DNA of 64,000 nucleotides from Azophilus sp965221755 (GCA_965221755.1 OZ244921.1:372001-436000); one strand, 5' to 3'; positions 24,801 to 31,841 are shown, numbered from the stretch's first letter. Numbers and translations: made by a program. The notes: generated by a model from the sequence alone, not told the origin.

Positions 24801-27611
24801 CGCCTTTCGGGTTGCGGTCAGGGTGTTTGTGCTTGGCCAAGTGGCGCCGCCGTCGGCGCTTTCGAGCAGACGGTACTGTCTTGCGAACAGCGCCGGCGTC
24901 CAAGTGACCGTGTAGCTGCCGTTCGAGGACGGGTTGGGATTGGCGGTCAGCTCGCCGCTCACCGTTGCTTTCCGCTCGCCGGTCCAGCCGCTGCAGGAGC
25001 TCTCGGCGTCGCCCGCGCAAGCCCGCACACGATAGCCGTAGGTGGTGATGCGCCGGTCCTTGAGTGCCGCCGAGGTGGCGTCGCCCTCGTAGGCATCGGT
25101 CCATGAACCACTGAGGATGCGCTCCTGGAGTTGGTAGCGCACCGCACCCGTCGATGGTTGCCAGGAGATTTCGTAGTTGCCGTCGGCGTCGCGCTGCGGC
25201 ACGTTGAAGGCGGCAGGGACGGACGGAGGCGGTTCAGCGGGCGTCCCGGTCCTTCCCTTTCCTGACTCCGACCACGGGCTGGCGCCCGCGCCGTTCGTGG
25301 CGCGGACGCGCGCCTCGTAGGTCGGGTTCGCCGACAGCCCGGAGATCACGGTGCTGGTGCCCGTCCCCGAGAAGGGGTGGTCCTGCCAGCGGGCGCGGAC
25401 GACGTTCACGCGGTACTGGACATCGTAGTCGGTGATGGTCGAGCCGTTGTCGGCCGGGGCGTTCCAAGTCACCCCTAGGCTGGTGCGTCCGGATGGCGTC
25501 AAGATGGGCGCGGCTGGCTTTGCGGGCGCGTCCACGACCTTGGCCGTGGCTGTGGCGCTGCCGCGGCCACCCGCCCCGACGCAGGTCACGGTGACGCTGT
25601 AGCCGCCGAGATTGGCGGGGCGCACGGTGGCCGATCCCGAAGTGCCCGTGACGCCGATGTTGGGCGAGCTGGAGCAGCCGGTCGCGTTGGTGGCGGTCCA
25701 AGTGAGGCGCAGGGCGCCGCCCCGCTTGACCTTGCTGTCGTTGAAGGCGGCCGTGACGGTGGGTGCGGCGGCTTCCCGCGACGTCCTGCCGCGGCCGGAG
25801 GCCGACCAGCTCCCGGTGCCCAAGCGGTTCCTGGCACGAACCTGCACTTGGTAGTCCGTGTTGGCCGCAAGTCCGGACAGGGTTGCGGACGTGCCGGTTC
25901 CCGCGCTGGAGGGGTTGCCCCAGCCGGCGTTGCCTGCGTTGATGCGGTGACGAACCTCATAGCCCCGAATTGCCGAGCCGTTGTTGCGGGGCGCCGTCCA
26001 GGCGACGGTCAGCCTTGTGCTTCCCGATGCGCTCACCGTGGGTTGCGCCGGCGCATCCGGGACGTCGACGACATGCACCTGCGCAGTGGCGCTGCCGCTG
26101 CCGCCGTCGCCCGCGCAGGTCACGGTGACGCTGAAGTTGCCCACGGCGCCCGGCGTGAAGGCGGTGGACCCGGACGGGGAGGTGGCGCCGAGGCTGGGCG
26201 AGCCGGAGCAGCTGGTCGCGTTGCTGGACGACCAGGACAGCGTAGCGCTGCCGCCCAGCTTGACTTCACGCACGTTGAAGGCTGCGGAGACCGTCGGTGC
26301 GGGCGTCGGCGCCGGAACGCCCTTGACGAAGACGCTGGCCAGGGCGGCGGCCGCGTAGGTGCCGCCATTCCTGAGTTCCAGGGTTCGGCCTTGCCGATGG
26401 ATCCAAGGCGCGACCTTGGCGCCGCTCCTGCCGCAGGCGAACTTGCCTTGGGAACCCTTGAGGTACACGCAGGGCGAGCCTGCGTTCTGCGTTGACCAGC
26501 TTATTGTCGTCGAGCAGAGCGTTTCACCCGCAGGGATGGTGCAGGGCGAAGGGTTGGCCGAGATGGTCCCGGTAGGCGCCGGCGCGGGCACCGTCACCGT
26601 CACTGAGGCGCTTATGGGCTGGCAGGTGGTGTGGCCGAGCAGGGTGAAGCAGAACTCCAGTCCGTAGGCGTAGCTGCCCGGAGACTTGTTGGCGAAGGCC
26701 TTGCTGAGGCCAACGACCGTGTGGACGGTGGGTGTTCCGCCGTTGAAGCTTTCCCGCAGCCGGTAGCTGGCGCTCGGCAGAACCGCGGTCCAACTGACCT
26801 TGTAGTTGCCGCCGGGGGCGGGGTTTGGGCTGGCCGTGATCGTTGATGAGAAGCTGAAGCGAACGACCCGGACGCTGCCGCTGGCGGACCAGCCGCCGCA
26901 GTTGCCCGCTCCCGCGCAGGCGCGCACCCGGTAGGCGTAGCTGCCGGCGCCCTTGTTGGCGAATGCGCTTGAGGTGGCGCTGCCGGCGTAGGCCGCCTGC
27001 CAGTCGGCGGCGCCCGCCTTCTCCTGCAGCTCGAAGCGGGTCGCGCCCGAGGGCCGGGTCCAGGAGACGGTGTAGCTGCCCGTGCTCGAATTGGCCGGAA
27101 CGGTCAGCGTCGGCGCGGCTGGAGGGGGAGTGGGCGCGGCGCCGGAGACGGTCACCGTCAGGGCATCGAAGTTGGACGCCACGTTGCAGATCGTGCTGAC
27201 GACGGGATAGTCGAAGTAGGTGCAGTACGACAGGGTGTAGGCGTAGCTTCCTGCCGGCTTGCCGGAAAACGCCTTGGAACGCGCCTTTCCCTCAAAGACG
27301 ATCGTGCCGTCCTCTCGGAGTTGGTACTTGGAGGCGCCGGCCACGCTGGTCCAGGAGACCGTGTACGACCCGTCGGCGGATGGGTTGGGCGTGGCGGACA
27401 GCTCCGCGTGGGCGGCGGAGCCGATGATCAGCCCAACCGTCAGCGCCAGCGCCCGCCAAGGCCGCAAGCGAAGGGCGGGTCGGTGCGGCTTTGGTTTTGC
27501 AGGGGGGCTGCCAGCATGGCATGGGAAATCCCCAGACGGGTTGGGCGTCGATGGGAGAGGCAATCGGCCCGGCGGCAGGCGGCGGGCGATGAGGCGCTTT
27601 GATCGGTTCAT
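15852..27611 (-). CDS. Giant secreted RHS polymorphic toxin with Ig/FN3 array, SpvB/FG-GAP region and DUF4329-like tip
   Basis: 3919 residues from the ATG at 27611; the frame stays open to an ATG at 27731, but the signal sequence fits the inner start. Residues 1-69 form a long Sec signal (hydrophobic ALALTVGLIIGSAAHA at the end). About 17 Ig/FN3-like modules follow (about 70-1600), many beginning PNPS-x-GSYTVSW and containing paired Cys. A SpvB-like domain (about 1610-1960) leads into FG-GAP-type repeats (DINGDGMMDLVW, DYNGDGRTDVAVW) to about 2320 and RHS/YD repeats (about 2740-3580). The core ends GRLYDPALGRFLRADPF to DPSGH (about 3584). An Ala/Gly-rich segment precedes the unique tip (about 3760-3919) with YHTHPSGELMFS, typical of JAB-like DUF4329 tips. 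No TcA-type partner is nearby. It is coupled to immunity candidate A. Confidence 0.88.
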   Translation of the reverse strand: MNRSKRLIARRLPPGRLPLPSTPNPSGDFPCHAGSPPAKPKPHRPALRLRPWRALALTVGLIIGSAAHAELSATPNPSADGSYTVSWTSVAGASKYQLREDGTIVFEGKARSKAFSGKPAGSYAYTLSYCTYFDYPVVSTICNVASNFDALTVTVSGAAPTPPPAAPTLTVPANSSTGSYTVSWTRPSGATRFELQEKAGAADWQAAYAGSATSSAFANKGAGSYAYRVRACAGAGNCGGWSASGSVRVVRFSFSSTITASPNPAPGGNYKVSWTAVLPSASYRLRESFNGGTPTVHTVVGLSKAFANKSPGSYAYGLEFCFTLLGHTTCQPISASVTVTVPAPAPTGTISANPSPCTIPAGETLCSTTISWSTQNAGSPCVYLKGSQGKFACGRSGAKVAPWIHRQGRTLELRNGGTYAAAALASVFVKGVPAPTPAPTVSAAFNVREVKLGGSATLSWSSSNATSCSGSPSLGATSPSGSTAFTPGAVGNFSVTVTCAGDGGSGSATAQVHVVDVPDAPAQPTVSASGSTRLTVAWTAPRNNGSAIRGYEVRHRINAGNAGWGNPSSAGTGTSATLSGLAANTDYQVQVRARNRLGTGSWSASGRGRTSREAAAPTVTAAFNDSKVKRGGALRLTWTATNATGCSSSPNIGVTGTSGSATVRPANLGGYSVTVTCVGAGGRGSATATAKVVDAPAKPAAPILTPSGRTSLGVTWNAPADNGSTITDYDVQYRVNVVRARWQDHPFSGTGTSTVISGLSANPTYEARVRATNGAGASPWSESGKGRTGTPAEPPPSVPAAFNVPQRDADGNYEISWQPSTGAVRYQLQERILSGSWTDAYEGDATSAALKDRRITTYGYRVRACAGDAESSCSGWTGERKATVSGELTANPNPSSNGSYTVTWTPALFARQYRLLESADGGATWPSTNTLTATRKAFSGKADGAYVYQVQSCIDLGSLGGWVCTPLFSSQLTVTVARSLAPPTLSIAPDPAPDGAYRVSWTTSRNAAGYRLQERANSGDWSDVTGVTGEFKDFSNPSAAVYGYQVKACDDGDKCGSWSVEATVRVPPAAPTVSGECGNGSYQLSWTAAAGAANTVVEQRAGTGPWTEVHNGSGNRKALILAVGTSHSFRAKACAAAANCSDWGATLAVTAPSCAKPDVPGDLRLEATGPDDYGIRWNAVSGSGIRYVLERKQGSGDWQAQPATTGLIKSYSNQAAGTYRYRLRARSGSNLWSGHTDELSVTVPIAPPVPANLTVSEPNANRSFQASWDKVPWTDASYRLQETQGTQAAVESLSVTSRTFTAKPPGTYQYRVSACAPASNCGSYGAAQSVTVPPDAPATPSLACSGNTHRLSWPEVLGATSYRVQQRQGQGGWNPAYSVQNNSDTPSLTVGGQYGFQVKACADNGNCGDWSAAATATAPDCAKPGVPGGLAITPTGPGSYKVAWNAASGTVRAYQLQERIGSGAWQDVHSGANRERIFTGKANGAYSYQARACPQSGACSDYSAPQTITVPIPAPIPSGLMATTPDSNGGYAISWNTVTWGGAVTYALEERPAGGAWTEVHNGAAATLTVAGKANGSYAYRARACAGGACGGWSAVLTVTVANAAAAKVETPPAPYIAQDSLVTAAEIKAIDATGTIAGAFRVTESGAASYRIPIYATPGTAGVTPELALAYNSQSGNGIAGLGWTLEGGSAITRCRATRHQDGAAKPIQWNAQDKFCLDGQRLVLESGTYGAPGSSYRTEIDSFATVTAVGGTAGHPDHFEVRRKDGSVSHYGNVPGGSHTDAKRRNGKGQTLTWALKRLTDSVGNPVWHIYAGGADSHRLAEVRYAYGSKRGIDDHHAAVKLIYQDRNDGMNGYVAGHKFDNRKRLAKVRTLGHGGTALRVVRELRLAYGSMTDNKTSLLNSITECAGAAATAACKPATTFTRPGNAAGFKLAASGSADLTPRKDRGLISHHPADINGDGMMDLVWVEWDKDKSDTDHHIKYALSMGGRLQPATFDGGGTSIEHMEDVDNRLPNVLARPIDYNGDGRTDVAVWRIRDAVWRVHLSVPTLNGGWRLAASTVETSITSRHAAFTDINGDGLVDAVYPQAETDDSTIATMRARHLERDAMQPETSSQPYKFGAEATLITVPGARFHNSGTSPGPNIDAAGHDFNGDGRADFITTVYLADNPNANEVEYTRPARRVYVSGPTGWRLYANFHGAKLHAADLNGDGLTDLVREGRSGSHLIPRPEINTGTGFTTLPSVVLLDPDKTALLPPTDATGDGQPDLIWHDRRNKSIKALPFDPTNGWLAGDSRAILVAPRTDGRKTSAHLFLDADGDGAVDYLRISDTSSKGKLETFPSKNAGRFPRQVSSIRNGLGAVTDITHESLARTDHYERLDVRRTVFQPQFCYSFAGGSGCLPYANPMDPELKDADEHGNPLSEAQKLANAQALLAKRTDDFHAKVNGGWNLPAGAQTLGKAGPVLEFRAPLPVVTRVEGTAPAAGAAPGNVATGATSAVEHFYADAKVQAMGRGPLGFGQLKTKDMQTGVETTTRYRHDFPFTGLPVSTVAALPVKSDEGTLLRRLSESATTWRLTGFQAGWKATAKASGTAALGAFRPYAARTVEKSYDLNGGTDADPNLLTAVTTDLEHDAHGNAVKLTVTTEGGGRVFSAATENEYGPSDADRRLGRLTATTVTHARRDSSESEADALKAVRKSTFAYYGQSACPASNSAHAGLLCKEVAEPDHERLKVTATHAYDAFGNRVRSKVAYFDDLPVPGQAAPTGDARIRTRCDKDTAAYGARGRFVKARFDCEGRKLSEVEARDAHGSPTKVRRFLDKAGARFVTNRTKRTPGGAEALSASATGAYAITTRAMGAPKGTGAAACPAGTAFHERVRHGGGGESVTCLDALAREVRTASRGFDGAWIHVDTEHDALGRVRRVSEPHYAGEAQCSAGQGDSRCWTATDHDILGRAVKVTGPDGSATTFARRGLATATTNALGQAAKETRNALGETVLTEDHHGGTVEFARDAQGNVVRTTRRKPPSDASPAPASVATTATFDLLGRMTAQDDPDLGRVRYLYNSLGEPRCRQDAAGNLTVTAHDGLGRAASRRDYRAHGAVTCDSLRQAQAAHLEGDASWAYDDGNGLGQLSEARDAASGYRRTQRHDALGRPSTAETVPGTGAATHHEKATYDRFGRPFQHFDASRTEARFDFNGTRRAYNANGHLERLQDAEGTFDGQGAFAPATVYRTVTAMDARGNVTAETLGNGVRRTHAFDGRTGRLLGIESGRSSATDLQDLAYRWDALGNLKSRTSGEGASALVETFGHDGLNRLTSRRAGAGPVQSTTYDGYGNVRSRTGAGTYAYGADSGASGRPHAAASVTRNGATVTHAYDANGSLTSSSDGRTVAYAAFGKARSVSRDGRTSTFAHGPDRSRFRRADDDGNGNATTTLYLGSVERVTHPDATVTVRRRIGGVAIALEGPARGGCEADAVRYVLRDHLGSVDVLADASGAAAQSMGFTAWGARRNPDGWTELADAAARSFDACATARGFTGHEMLDAVGAVHMNGRLYDPALGRFLRADPFVQFPKDLQGHNRYSYALNNPLSYTDPSGHFILTLAASAFIATTTANIGLVAVVSTLAAAGFGDALLHGASFRQALLAGFVSGVSAGAFSGIGTALRGQFGGTFAAGLSPAGFGLKALAHGTVGGIASALGGGRFGHGFASGGLAALGSGLNNSRFVGRAGFSPLRVAVGAAIGGTASRVTGGKFANGALTGTFSQALNNERAEARNRSELQAALEGLRRDGTLDPGRDFEHPDDAAMHVLNAATPLSAEHGLEVAGSIYETQEGQFRYTFPQIGEASSANLTTRYRGYHTHPSGELMFSNEFQDPTNPDGHDYNWVRTARKDLYLGVVGEGGAIRIGVCEYRRCFGFGKDGSKPSRILQ

Positions 27612-27733
27612 GTGCGTGTGTCCGGCTGGTTGGCTTGGCTGGTTGGCTACCGCCGCCTCCGGGCCTCCGGCGAGGTCAACCGGAGGCGGCATCCGGAACG
27701 GATTTTTGGAGCGCGCCGGAGAAGGGGCCATCG

Positions 27734-27763
27734 AAAACCCCCGGCGAGTTTTGACGGGGTTTT
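27734..27763 (-). terminator. Hairpin with T-run upstream of the giant RHS start
   Basis: On the minus strand AAAACCCC pairs with GGGGTTTT across a 14-base loop, followed by CG and the ATG at 27731. It could terminate read-through or sit in the 5' leader of the giant gene. The long loop lowers confidence. Confidence 0.3.
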
Positions 27764-28230
27764 TGGCGCATCCGAGGCCGGACGCTTGGGACTGGATGGC
27801 CCTGTCCCGGGTTTGTTCGATGCCATTTCGAACCGAGGGCGTCCCGTCTTTCGGAGTGCGCTTTCCGTCAGGCGGATGCAGGTTTTTTCCTGCGAGGCTG
27901 GTGGGATGGCCTCCCGGTGACGGTCAACCCCCCCCCCCCCCCCCCCCCACGTTATGCTCGCGGTGGCGGCCGCCGAGAATGAAGTTGCTGGCGTTGAGGG
28001 CGTTCCCCGGCGTCCGCGCTGTGCCTTGAGGGACCGCCGAAGTTGGCCGATGGCTGACGCATCAGCGCCGAGCTTGGGAGATTTCGCACGAGTCGTGCGG
28101 CGCTGGCCTACAGATTTTCCGTGACTTCCTTGCCAACATCACCCGTCCTAAACTCAATGGAACGGGCCGATGCCGCACCGCTTTCGCCAATGCCCAATGC
28201 GCGACCTGACAGTTGCGTCGAAACCCCTGC
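27764..28230. other. Gene-free region upstream of the giant RHS gene
   Basis: No convincing gene. It contains the 21-base poly-C tract and unremarkable mixed sequence, and ends in a degenerate GCGACCTGAC motif just before repeat copy B. The promoter of the giant gene should lie here or in 27612-27764, but no confident -35/-10 pair is visible. Confidence 0.5.
27928..27948. repeat. Homopolymer tract of 21 C
   Basis: Twenty-one consecutive C on the plus strand (G on the RHS coding strand), about 320 bp upstream of the preferred RHS start and 200 bp upstream of the outer ATG. Tracts of this length slip readily in replication. Confidence 0.95.
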
Positions 28231-28416
28231 GCCCGCGCGGGCTAAGAAACCTATTGGAACCTGACCCAAGCGACCGGTGCGGAGTTTCGCGCCAGCGAAA
28301 CTCAAACGCACCCGCAAAGCGGGTGCGCGGGCTCGGAAATCCATTGGAACCTGGCCCACGCAAAAGGCGCGGAGTTTCGCGGCAGCGAAACTCCATCCGC
28401 GACCGTCAGGTCGCGC
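28231..28416 (-). repeat. Dispersed paired-palindrome element, tandem copies B1 and B2
   Basis: B1 (28231-28328) ends in hairpin 1 of the type CGCACCCGC-AAA-GCGGGTGCG. B2 (28327-28416) ends in the GCGACC-GTCA-GGTCGC type. Both have hairpin 2 GGAGTTTCGC. They lie 65 bp upstream of the Uma2-like gene, pointing at it. Confidence 0.9.
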
Positions 28417-28482
28417 AGCGTCTCGCCCGGCGCTATGCTAACGTCGGCACCGTTGAGCAACGGCCTCACCAAGGAGCTCGCC

Positions 28483-29319
28483 ATGTCCCAAGCCGAACCG
28501 CTGACCGTTCATCCGAAGCCAGCCCGGGGCTTCGCGTCGGCGCAACCCCAACGCGCCAAAGGCGCGCCGCCGCCCCCCGTCCACTACCCCGACTCGGACG
28601 ATGAGCCGATGGGGGAGAGCTTCCTGCACATCGAACTGTCGTTTGACGTGTTCGGCCTCCTGCTGGCGCGTTACGCGGACCGTTCGGAGGAGGTTTGCGT
28701 GGGATGCAACAACTTCGTCTATTACGAGGAGGGCAACCCCCGTGCGGTGGTGACGCCGGATGTGTTCGTGGCCCACGGGGTGGGGCAGCGCACCGGCCGC
28801 CGGGTGTTCAAGGTCTGGGAGGAGGGCGTGACCCCCGACTGGGTCTTGGAGGTGACCTCGAAGACCACCTGGCGCGAGGACGAGGGCCCCAAGCGGCGCC
28901 TGTACGAGCGGCTTGGGGTGCAGGAGTACTGGCAGCACGACCCGACCGGCGAGTGCCTGGACCCGATCCTCAAGGGCCGCGCGCTGGGGCCGGACGGCCG
29001 TTACGTTGAGTTCGGTCTTGAGGAGCGCGACGGGGGGCTGTGCCATCGTTCGGAGGTTCTCGGCTTGGACCTGCGCCTTTTGGGTGATCGGCTGCGCTTC
29101 CATGACCCGGCGCGGGGCGAGTGCCTGCTGTCGGGGCTGGAGCCTTACATTGTGATCGGCGAGCAGCGCGACGAGATCGATGAGCAGCGGGAAGTCATCG
29201 ACGGGCAACGAGACATGATTGACGGGCAGCAGGAAGTGATCGACGGGCAGCGCCGCGCCCTGCGGGCGGCCGAAGCCCGCATTCGTGAGCTGGAGCGGCA
29301 GCAACGCTCCGAAGGCTGA
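28483..29319 (+). CDS. Uma2 family (DUF820) PD-(D/E)xK-fold protein with heptad-repeat tail
   Basis: 278 residues, AAGGAG 6 bp before the ATG. Residues 40-200 match the Uma2/DUF820 family: TPDVFVAHG, then PDWVLEVTSKTT, then KRRLYERLGVQEYWQHDP. The Asp, Glu and Lys of a PD-(D/E)xK-like nuclease site are present. Members are abundant in cyanobacteria and rarer here; their biological role is unresolved. The C-terminus (from about residue 226) is five heptads of the form (D/E)xQRxxID, a predicted coiled coil likely to drive oligomerisation. It is monocistronic behind two repeat copies. Confidence 0.82.
   Translation: MSQAEPLTVHPKPARGFASAQPQRAKGAPPPPVHYPDSDDEPMGESFLHIELSFDVFGLLLARYADRSEEVCVGCNNFVYYEEGNPRAVVTPDVFVAHGVGQRTGRRVFKVWEEGVTPDWVLEVTSKTTWREDEGPKRRLYERLGVQEYWQHDPTGECLDPILKGRALGPDGRYVEFGLEERDGGLCHRSEVLGLDLRLLGDRLRFHDPARGECLLSGLEPYIVIGEQRDEIDEQREVIDGQRDMIDGQQEVIDGQRRALRAAEARIRELERQQRSEG
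29161..29265 (+). repeat. Five 21-bp in-frame repeats encoding coiled-coil heptads
   Basis: Units start at 29161, 29182, 29203, 29224 and 29245, each resembling GAGCAGCGCGACGAGATCGA. The period of 21 bp equals one heptad, so unit gain or loss keeps frame and changes coiled-coil length. Confidence 0.8.
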
Positions 29320-29401
29320 AGTCGGCGCGGCTGAAATCCCCGCCATGAGACCGTCGGCGGCCTCCCGGCCTCCGTCAATCAACTTTGCGCCCGGCGACCG
29401 C

Positions 29402-31114
29402 CTACATCCTGGGGACCGTCGCGATGCCCAGCAGGCCTAGGCCCGCGCGCAGGGTGCGGGCCGTTTGCTGGGCGAACCGCAGCCGGTTGATGCGCTCGGC
29501 TCCCTCTGCCGCCAGCATGGGGCATTGCTCGTAGAAGCGGGTGAACGTGGTGGCGAGATCGTGGAGGTAGGCGCACAGGGCGTGCGGATAGCCGTCCTCG
29601 GCGACCTGCTCGACCACTTCCTGCAGGCGGGCCAGGACGAAGGCCAGGTCACGCTCCGCCTCGGCGCCCGGTTGGGCCTTGCCGCCCAAGGACTCCGGAT
29701 CGACGGCCCCGCGCCGGAACAGGCTTTGGATGCGGGCGTAGGCGTAGAGCAGGTAGGGCGCGGTGTTGCCCTCGAAGGCCAGCATCCGCTCCCAGTCGAA
29801 CAGATAGTCGCCGGTCCGGTTCTTGGACAGGTCCGCGTACTTGACCGCACCGATGCCCACCGCCCGCGCCACCTTGGCCTGCTCCTCGGCGTCGAGCTGC
29901 GGGTTCTTCTCCCGCACTAGGCGCAGCGCGCGGGCTTCGGCCTCGTCGAGCAGGGCGGTGAGCTTGATCACGCCGCCCTCTCGGGTCTTGAACGGCTTGC
30001 CGTCCTTGCCGAGCATGGCGCCGAAGGGCATGTGCTCAAGGCTTAAGGCCGCGCCTGCGAAGCCGGCTTGGCGGGCAACCGCGAACACCTGCTTGAAGTG
30101 AAAGGCTTGGCGGCTGTCGGTGAAGTACAGGGCGCGGTCGGCCCCAAGCGCTTGGGCACGATGCCGAATCGCCGCCAGATCGGTGGTGGCGTACAGGTAG
30201 GCGCCGTCGGACTTTTGCGCAATCAAGGGCGTGATGCCGCCGTCCTTGCGCCTGAACTCGGGCAGAAAGACGCAGCGCGCGCCATCGGACTCGGTGAGCA
30301 GGCCCCGTTGCTCAAGCGCCCCAAGCACGTCGGGCAAGGCGTCGTTGTAGGCGCTTTCGGCCATGACGTCGTCGGGGCCCAAGCTTGCGCCAAGCCGGTC
30401 GTAGAGCGTTTGGCAGTGCTCCAGGGAGATTTCGATGAACCGCTGCCAGCGGGCTCGGGCGCCCGCTTCGCCGGCTTGCAGGGCCACCACCATGGCTCGG
30501 CTGGCGGCTTGAAAGTCCGGCTCCGCGTCGAACCGCGCCTTGGCCGTGCGGTAGTAGGCCTCCAGGTCGCCCAACGTCTCGGAATCCGCGTCGCTGTCGC
30601 CAAGGTGCGCGAGCAGCATGCCGAACTGGGTGCCCCAATCGCCCACATGGTTCTGTCGAATGACTTGGTGGCCGAGCGCTTCGAGAAGGCGCGCCATCGC
30701 ATCGCCGATGATGGTGCTGCGCAGATGCCCGACGTGCATCTCCTTGGCCAGGTTGGGGCACGAATAGTCCACCACAACGGTCTGCGGTCGGTCGGCCTTG
30801 CCAATCACGGGCGACTCCAGATTCAGCCGGTCCGCCAGAAATTGATCGTGCAGCCGGATGTTCAGGAAGCCTGGGCCGGCCACTTCCACGGCATGGATGA
30901 GGTCGTCGGCGTCCAGGCGGTCGATCACTTGGCCGGCGAGCTGCCGGGGGTTGGCCTTTGCCGACTTGGCCGCCGCCATCACGCCATTGGCCTGGTAGTG
31001 GCCGTACTCCGGCCTGGAGGCGATCCTGACAAGGGCCGGCGCCTCGGCGCCGCAGTCCTTGAGCGCAGCCTCGATGCGGGCGGACAGGAGCCGCTTGACG
31101 TTCGTGGAGCCCAT
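29402..31114 (-). CDS. argS: Arginyl-tRNA synthetase
   Basis: 570 residues, class I synthetase charging tRNA-Arg. The N-terminal additional domain contains PEYGHYQANG. The HIGH-type motif is in CPNLAKEMHVGHLRST (about residues 118-133), and the KMSKS-equivalent region is GKDGKPFKTREG. The C-terminal anticodon-binding domain ends in the expected short VPRM tail. It lies 19 bp downstream of the cold-shock-domain membrane protein and is probably co-transcribed with it. Confidence 0.97.
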   Translation of the reverse strand: MGSTNVKRLLSARIEAALKDCGAEAPALVRIASRPEYGHYQANGVMAAAKSAKANPRQLAGQVIDRLDADDLIHAVEVAGPGFLNIRLHDQFLADRLNLESPVIGKADRPQTVVVDYSCPNLAKEMHVGHLRSTIIGDAMARLLEALGHQVIRQNHVGDWGTQFGMLLAHLGDSDADSETLGDLEAYYRTAKARFDAEPDFQAASRAMVVALQAGEAGARARWQRFIEISLEHCQTLYDRLGASLGPDDVMAESAYNDALPDVLGALEQRGLLTESDGARCVFLPEFRRKDGGITPLIAQKSDGAYLYATTDLAAIRHRAQALGADRALYFTDSRQAFHFKQVFAVARQAGFAGAALSLEHMPFGAMLGKDGKPFKTREGGVIKLTALLDEAEARALRLVREKNPQLDAEEQAKVARAVGIGAVKYADLSKNRTGDYLFDWERMLAFEGNTAPYLLYAYARIQSLFRRGAVDPESLGGKAQPGAEAERDLAFVLARLQEVVEQVAEDGYPHALCAYLHDLATTFTRFYEQCPMLAAEGAERINRLRFAQQTARTLRAGLGLLGIATVPRM

Positions 31115-31133
31115 TGCGGGATTGCGGGGCGCG

Positions 31134-31604
31134 TCAAAGCGCCGTCACGTTCTCGGCGCAGAGCCCCTTTTCGTTTTCGCCCACCTGGAAGCTCACCGGG
31201 CGCCCGTCATGGAGCTGCGGCCGTTCTCCCCGCTGCGCGCGAATGGCCCGCTTGTGAACGAAGATCTCGCTGCGGTCAGCGCGAATGATGAAGCCGAAGC
31301 CCTTGGTCTCGTCGAACCACTTGACCGTGCCCTCCTCCCGCCTGCCGCCCTCGATCAGGCGGGTACGGGTCTCGCGCGGCGCTCCTTTGGCCTTGGCCGG
31401 CTGCTGCCTCGGCTTGGCGGGGTTGGGGGCGGAGGCGGCGTTCCGGTTGGCTAGGCGGGCGTTGAACAGCCCGTTTGCCGCCAAGGCGAGAAAAGTGGCC
31501 ATCAGCAGTGCGAAGTAGTCGCCCGCAAACAGCCGGGAGTATGTCTCAGTGACGACCGCCGCCAGCACTAGGGCGCTGGCCGTGACGATGATGTAGGTGC
31601 GCAT
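31134..31604 (-). CDS. Membrane-anchored cold-shock-domain protein
   Basis: 156 residues from the ATG at 31604. Two N-terminal hydrophobic helices (about 3-20 and 28-45) are followed by a basic Ala/Pro linker and a C-terminal cold shock domain. The domain has GTVKWFDETKGFGFI (RNP1-like) and SEIFVHKRAI (RNP2-like). Cold shock domains bind single-stranded RNA or DNA, and the helices would tether this at the inner membrane facing the cytoplasm. Co-directional with argS. The frame extends upstream only through repeat sequence, so the shorter start is preferred. Confidence 0.82.
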   Translation of the reverse strand: MRTYIIVTASALVLAAVVTETYSRLFAGDYFALLMATFLALAANGLFNARLANRNAASAPNPAKPRQQPAKAKGAPRETRTRLIEGGRREEGTVKWFDETKGFGFIIRADRSEIFVHKRAIRAQRGERPQLHDGRPVSFQVGENEKGLCAENVTAL

Positions 31605-31709
31605 GACTCGGTTCCATGGGTTGTTGGTGAAAGCCTTGTGAAGGCATTGGCAAAGTGAAAAAAGTCTAACATGAGGCCTTGGGCTCGGAGATGACCGGAA
31701 ACATCCGCT

Positions 31710-31806
31710 GCGCGGGCTTAAGAAACATATCGGAGCCCGACCTAACCGACGAGCGCGGAGTTTCGCGCCAGCGAAACTCCATCCGCACCCGCAAAGCGGG
31801 CGCGCA
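31710..31806 (-). repeat. Dispersed paired-palindrome element, copy C
   Basis: Right arm GGGCTTAAGAAACATATCGG, hairpin 2 GGAGTTTCGC/GCGAAACTCC (31757-31780 region) and hairpin 1 CGCACCCGC-AAA-GCGGGCGCG with one mismatch. It ends 72 bp upstream of katG, pointing at it. Confidence 0.9.
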
Positions 31807-31811
31807 TCCAC

Positions 31812-31841
31812 TTGACGCATCGACGCCGCTCCCGGTAGCTT
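31812..31841 (+). promoter_or_regulatory. Putative katG promoter
   Basis: TTGACG (31812-31817) and TAGCTT (31836-31841) with 18-bp spacing, starting 6 bp after repeat copy C. TATTGT at 31846 is an alternative -10. No OxyR site was identified. Confidence 0.45.
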
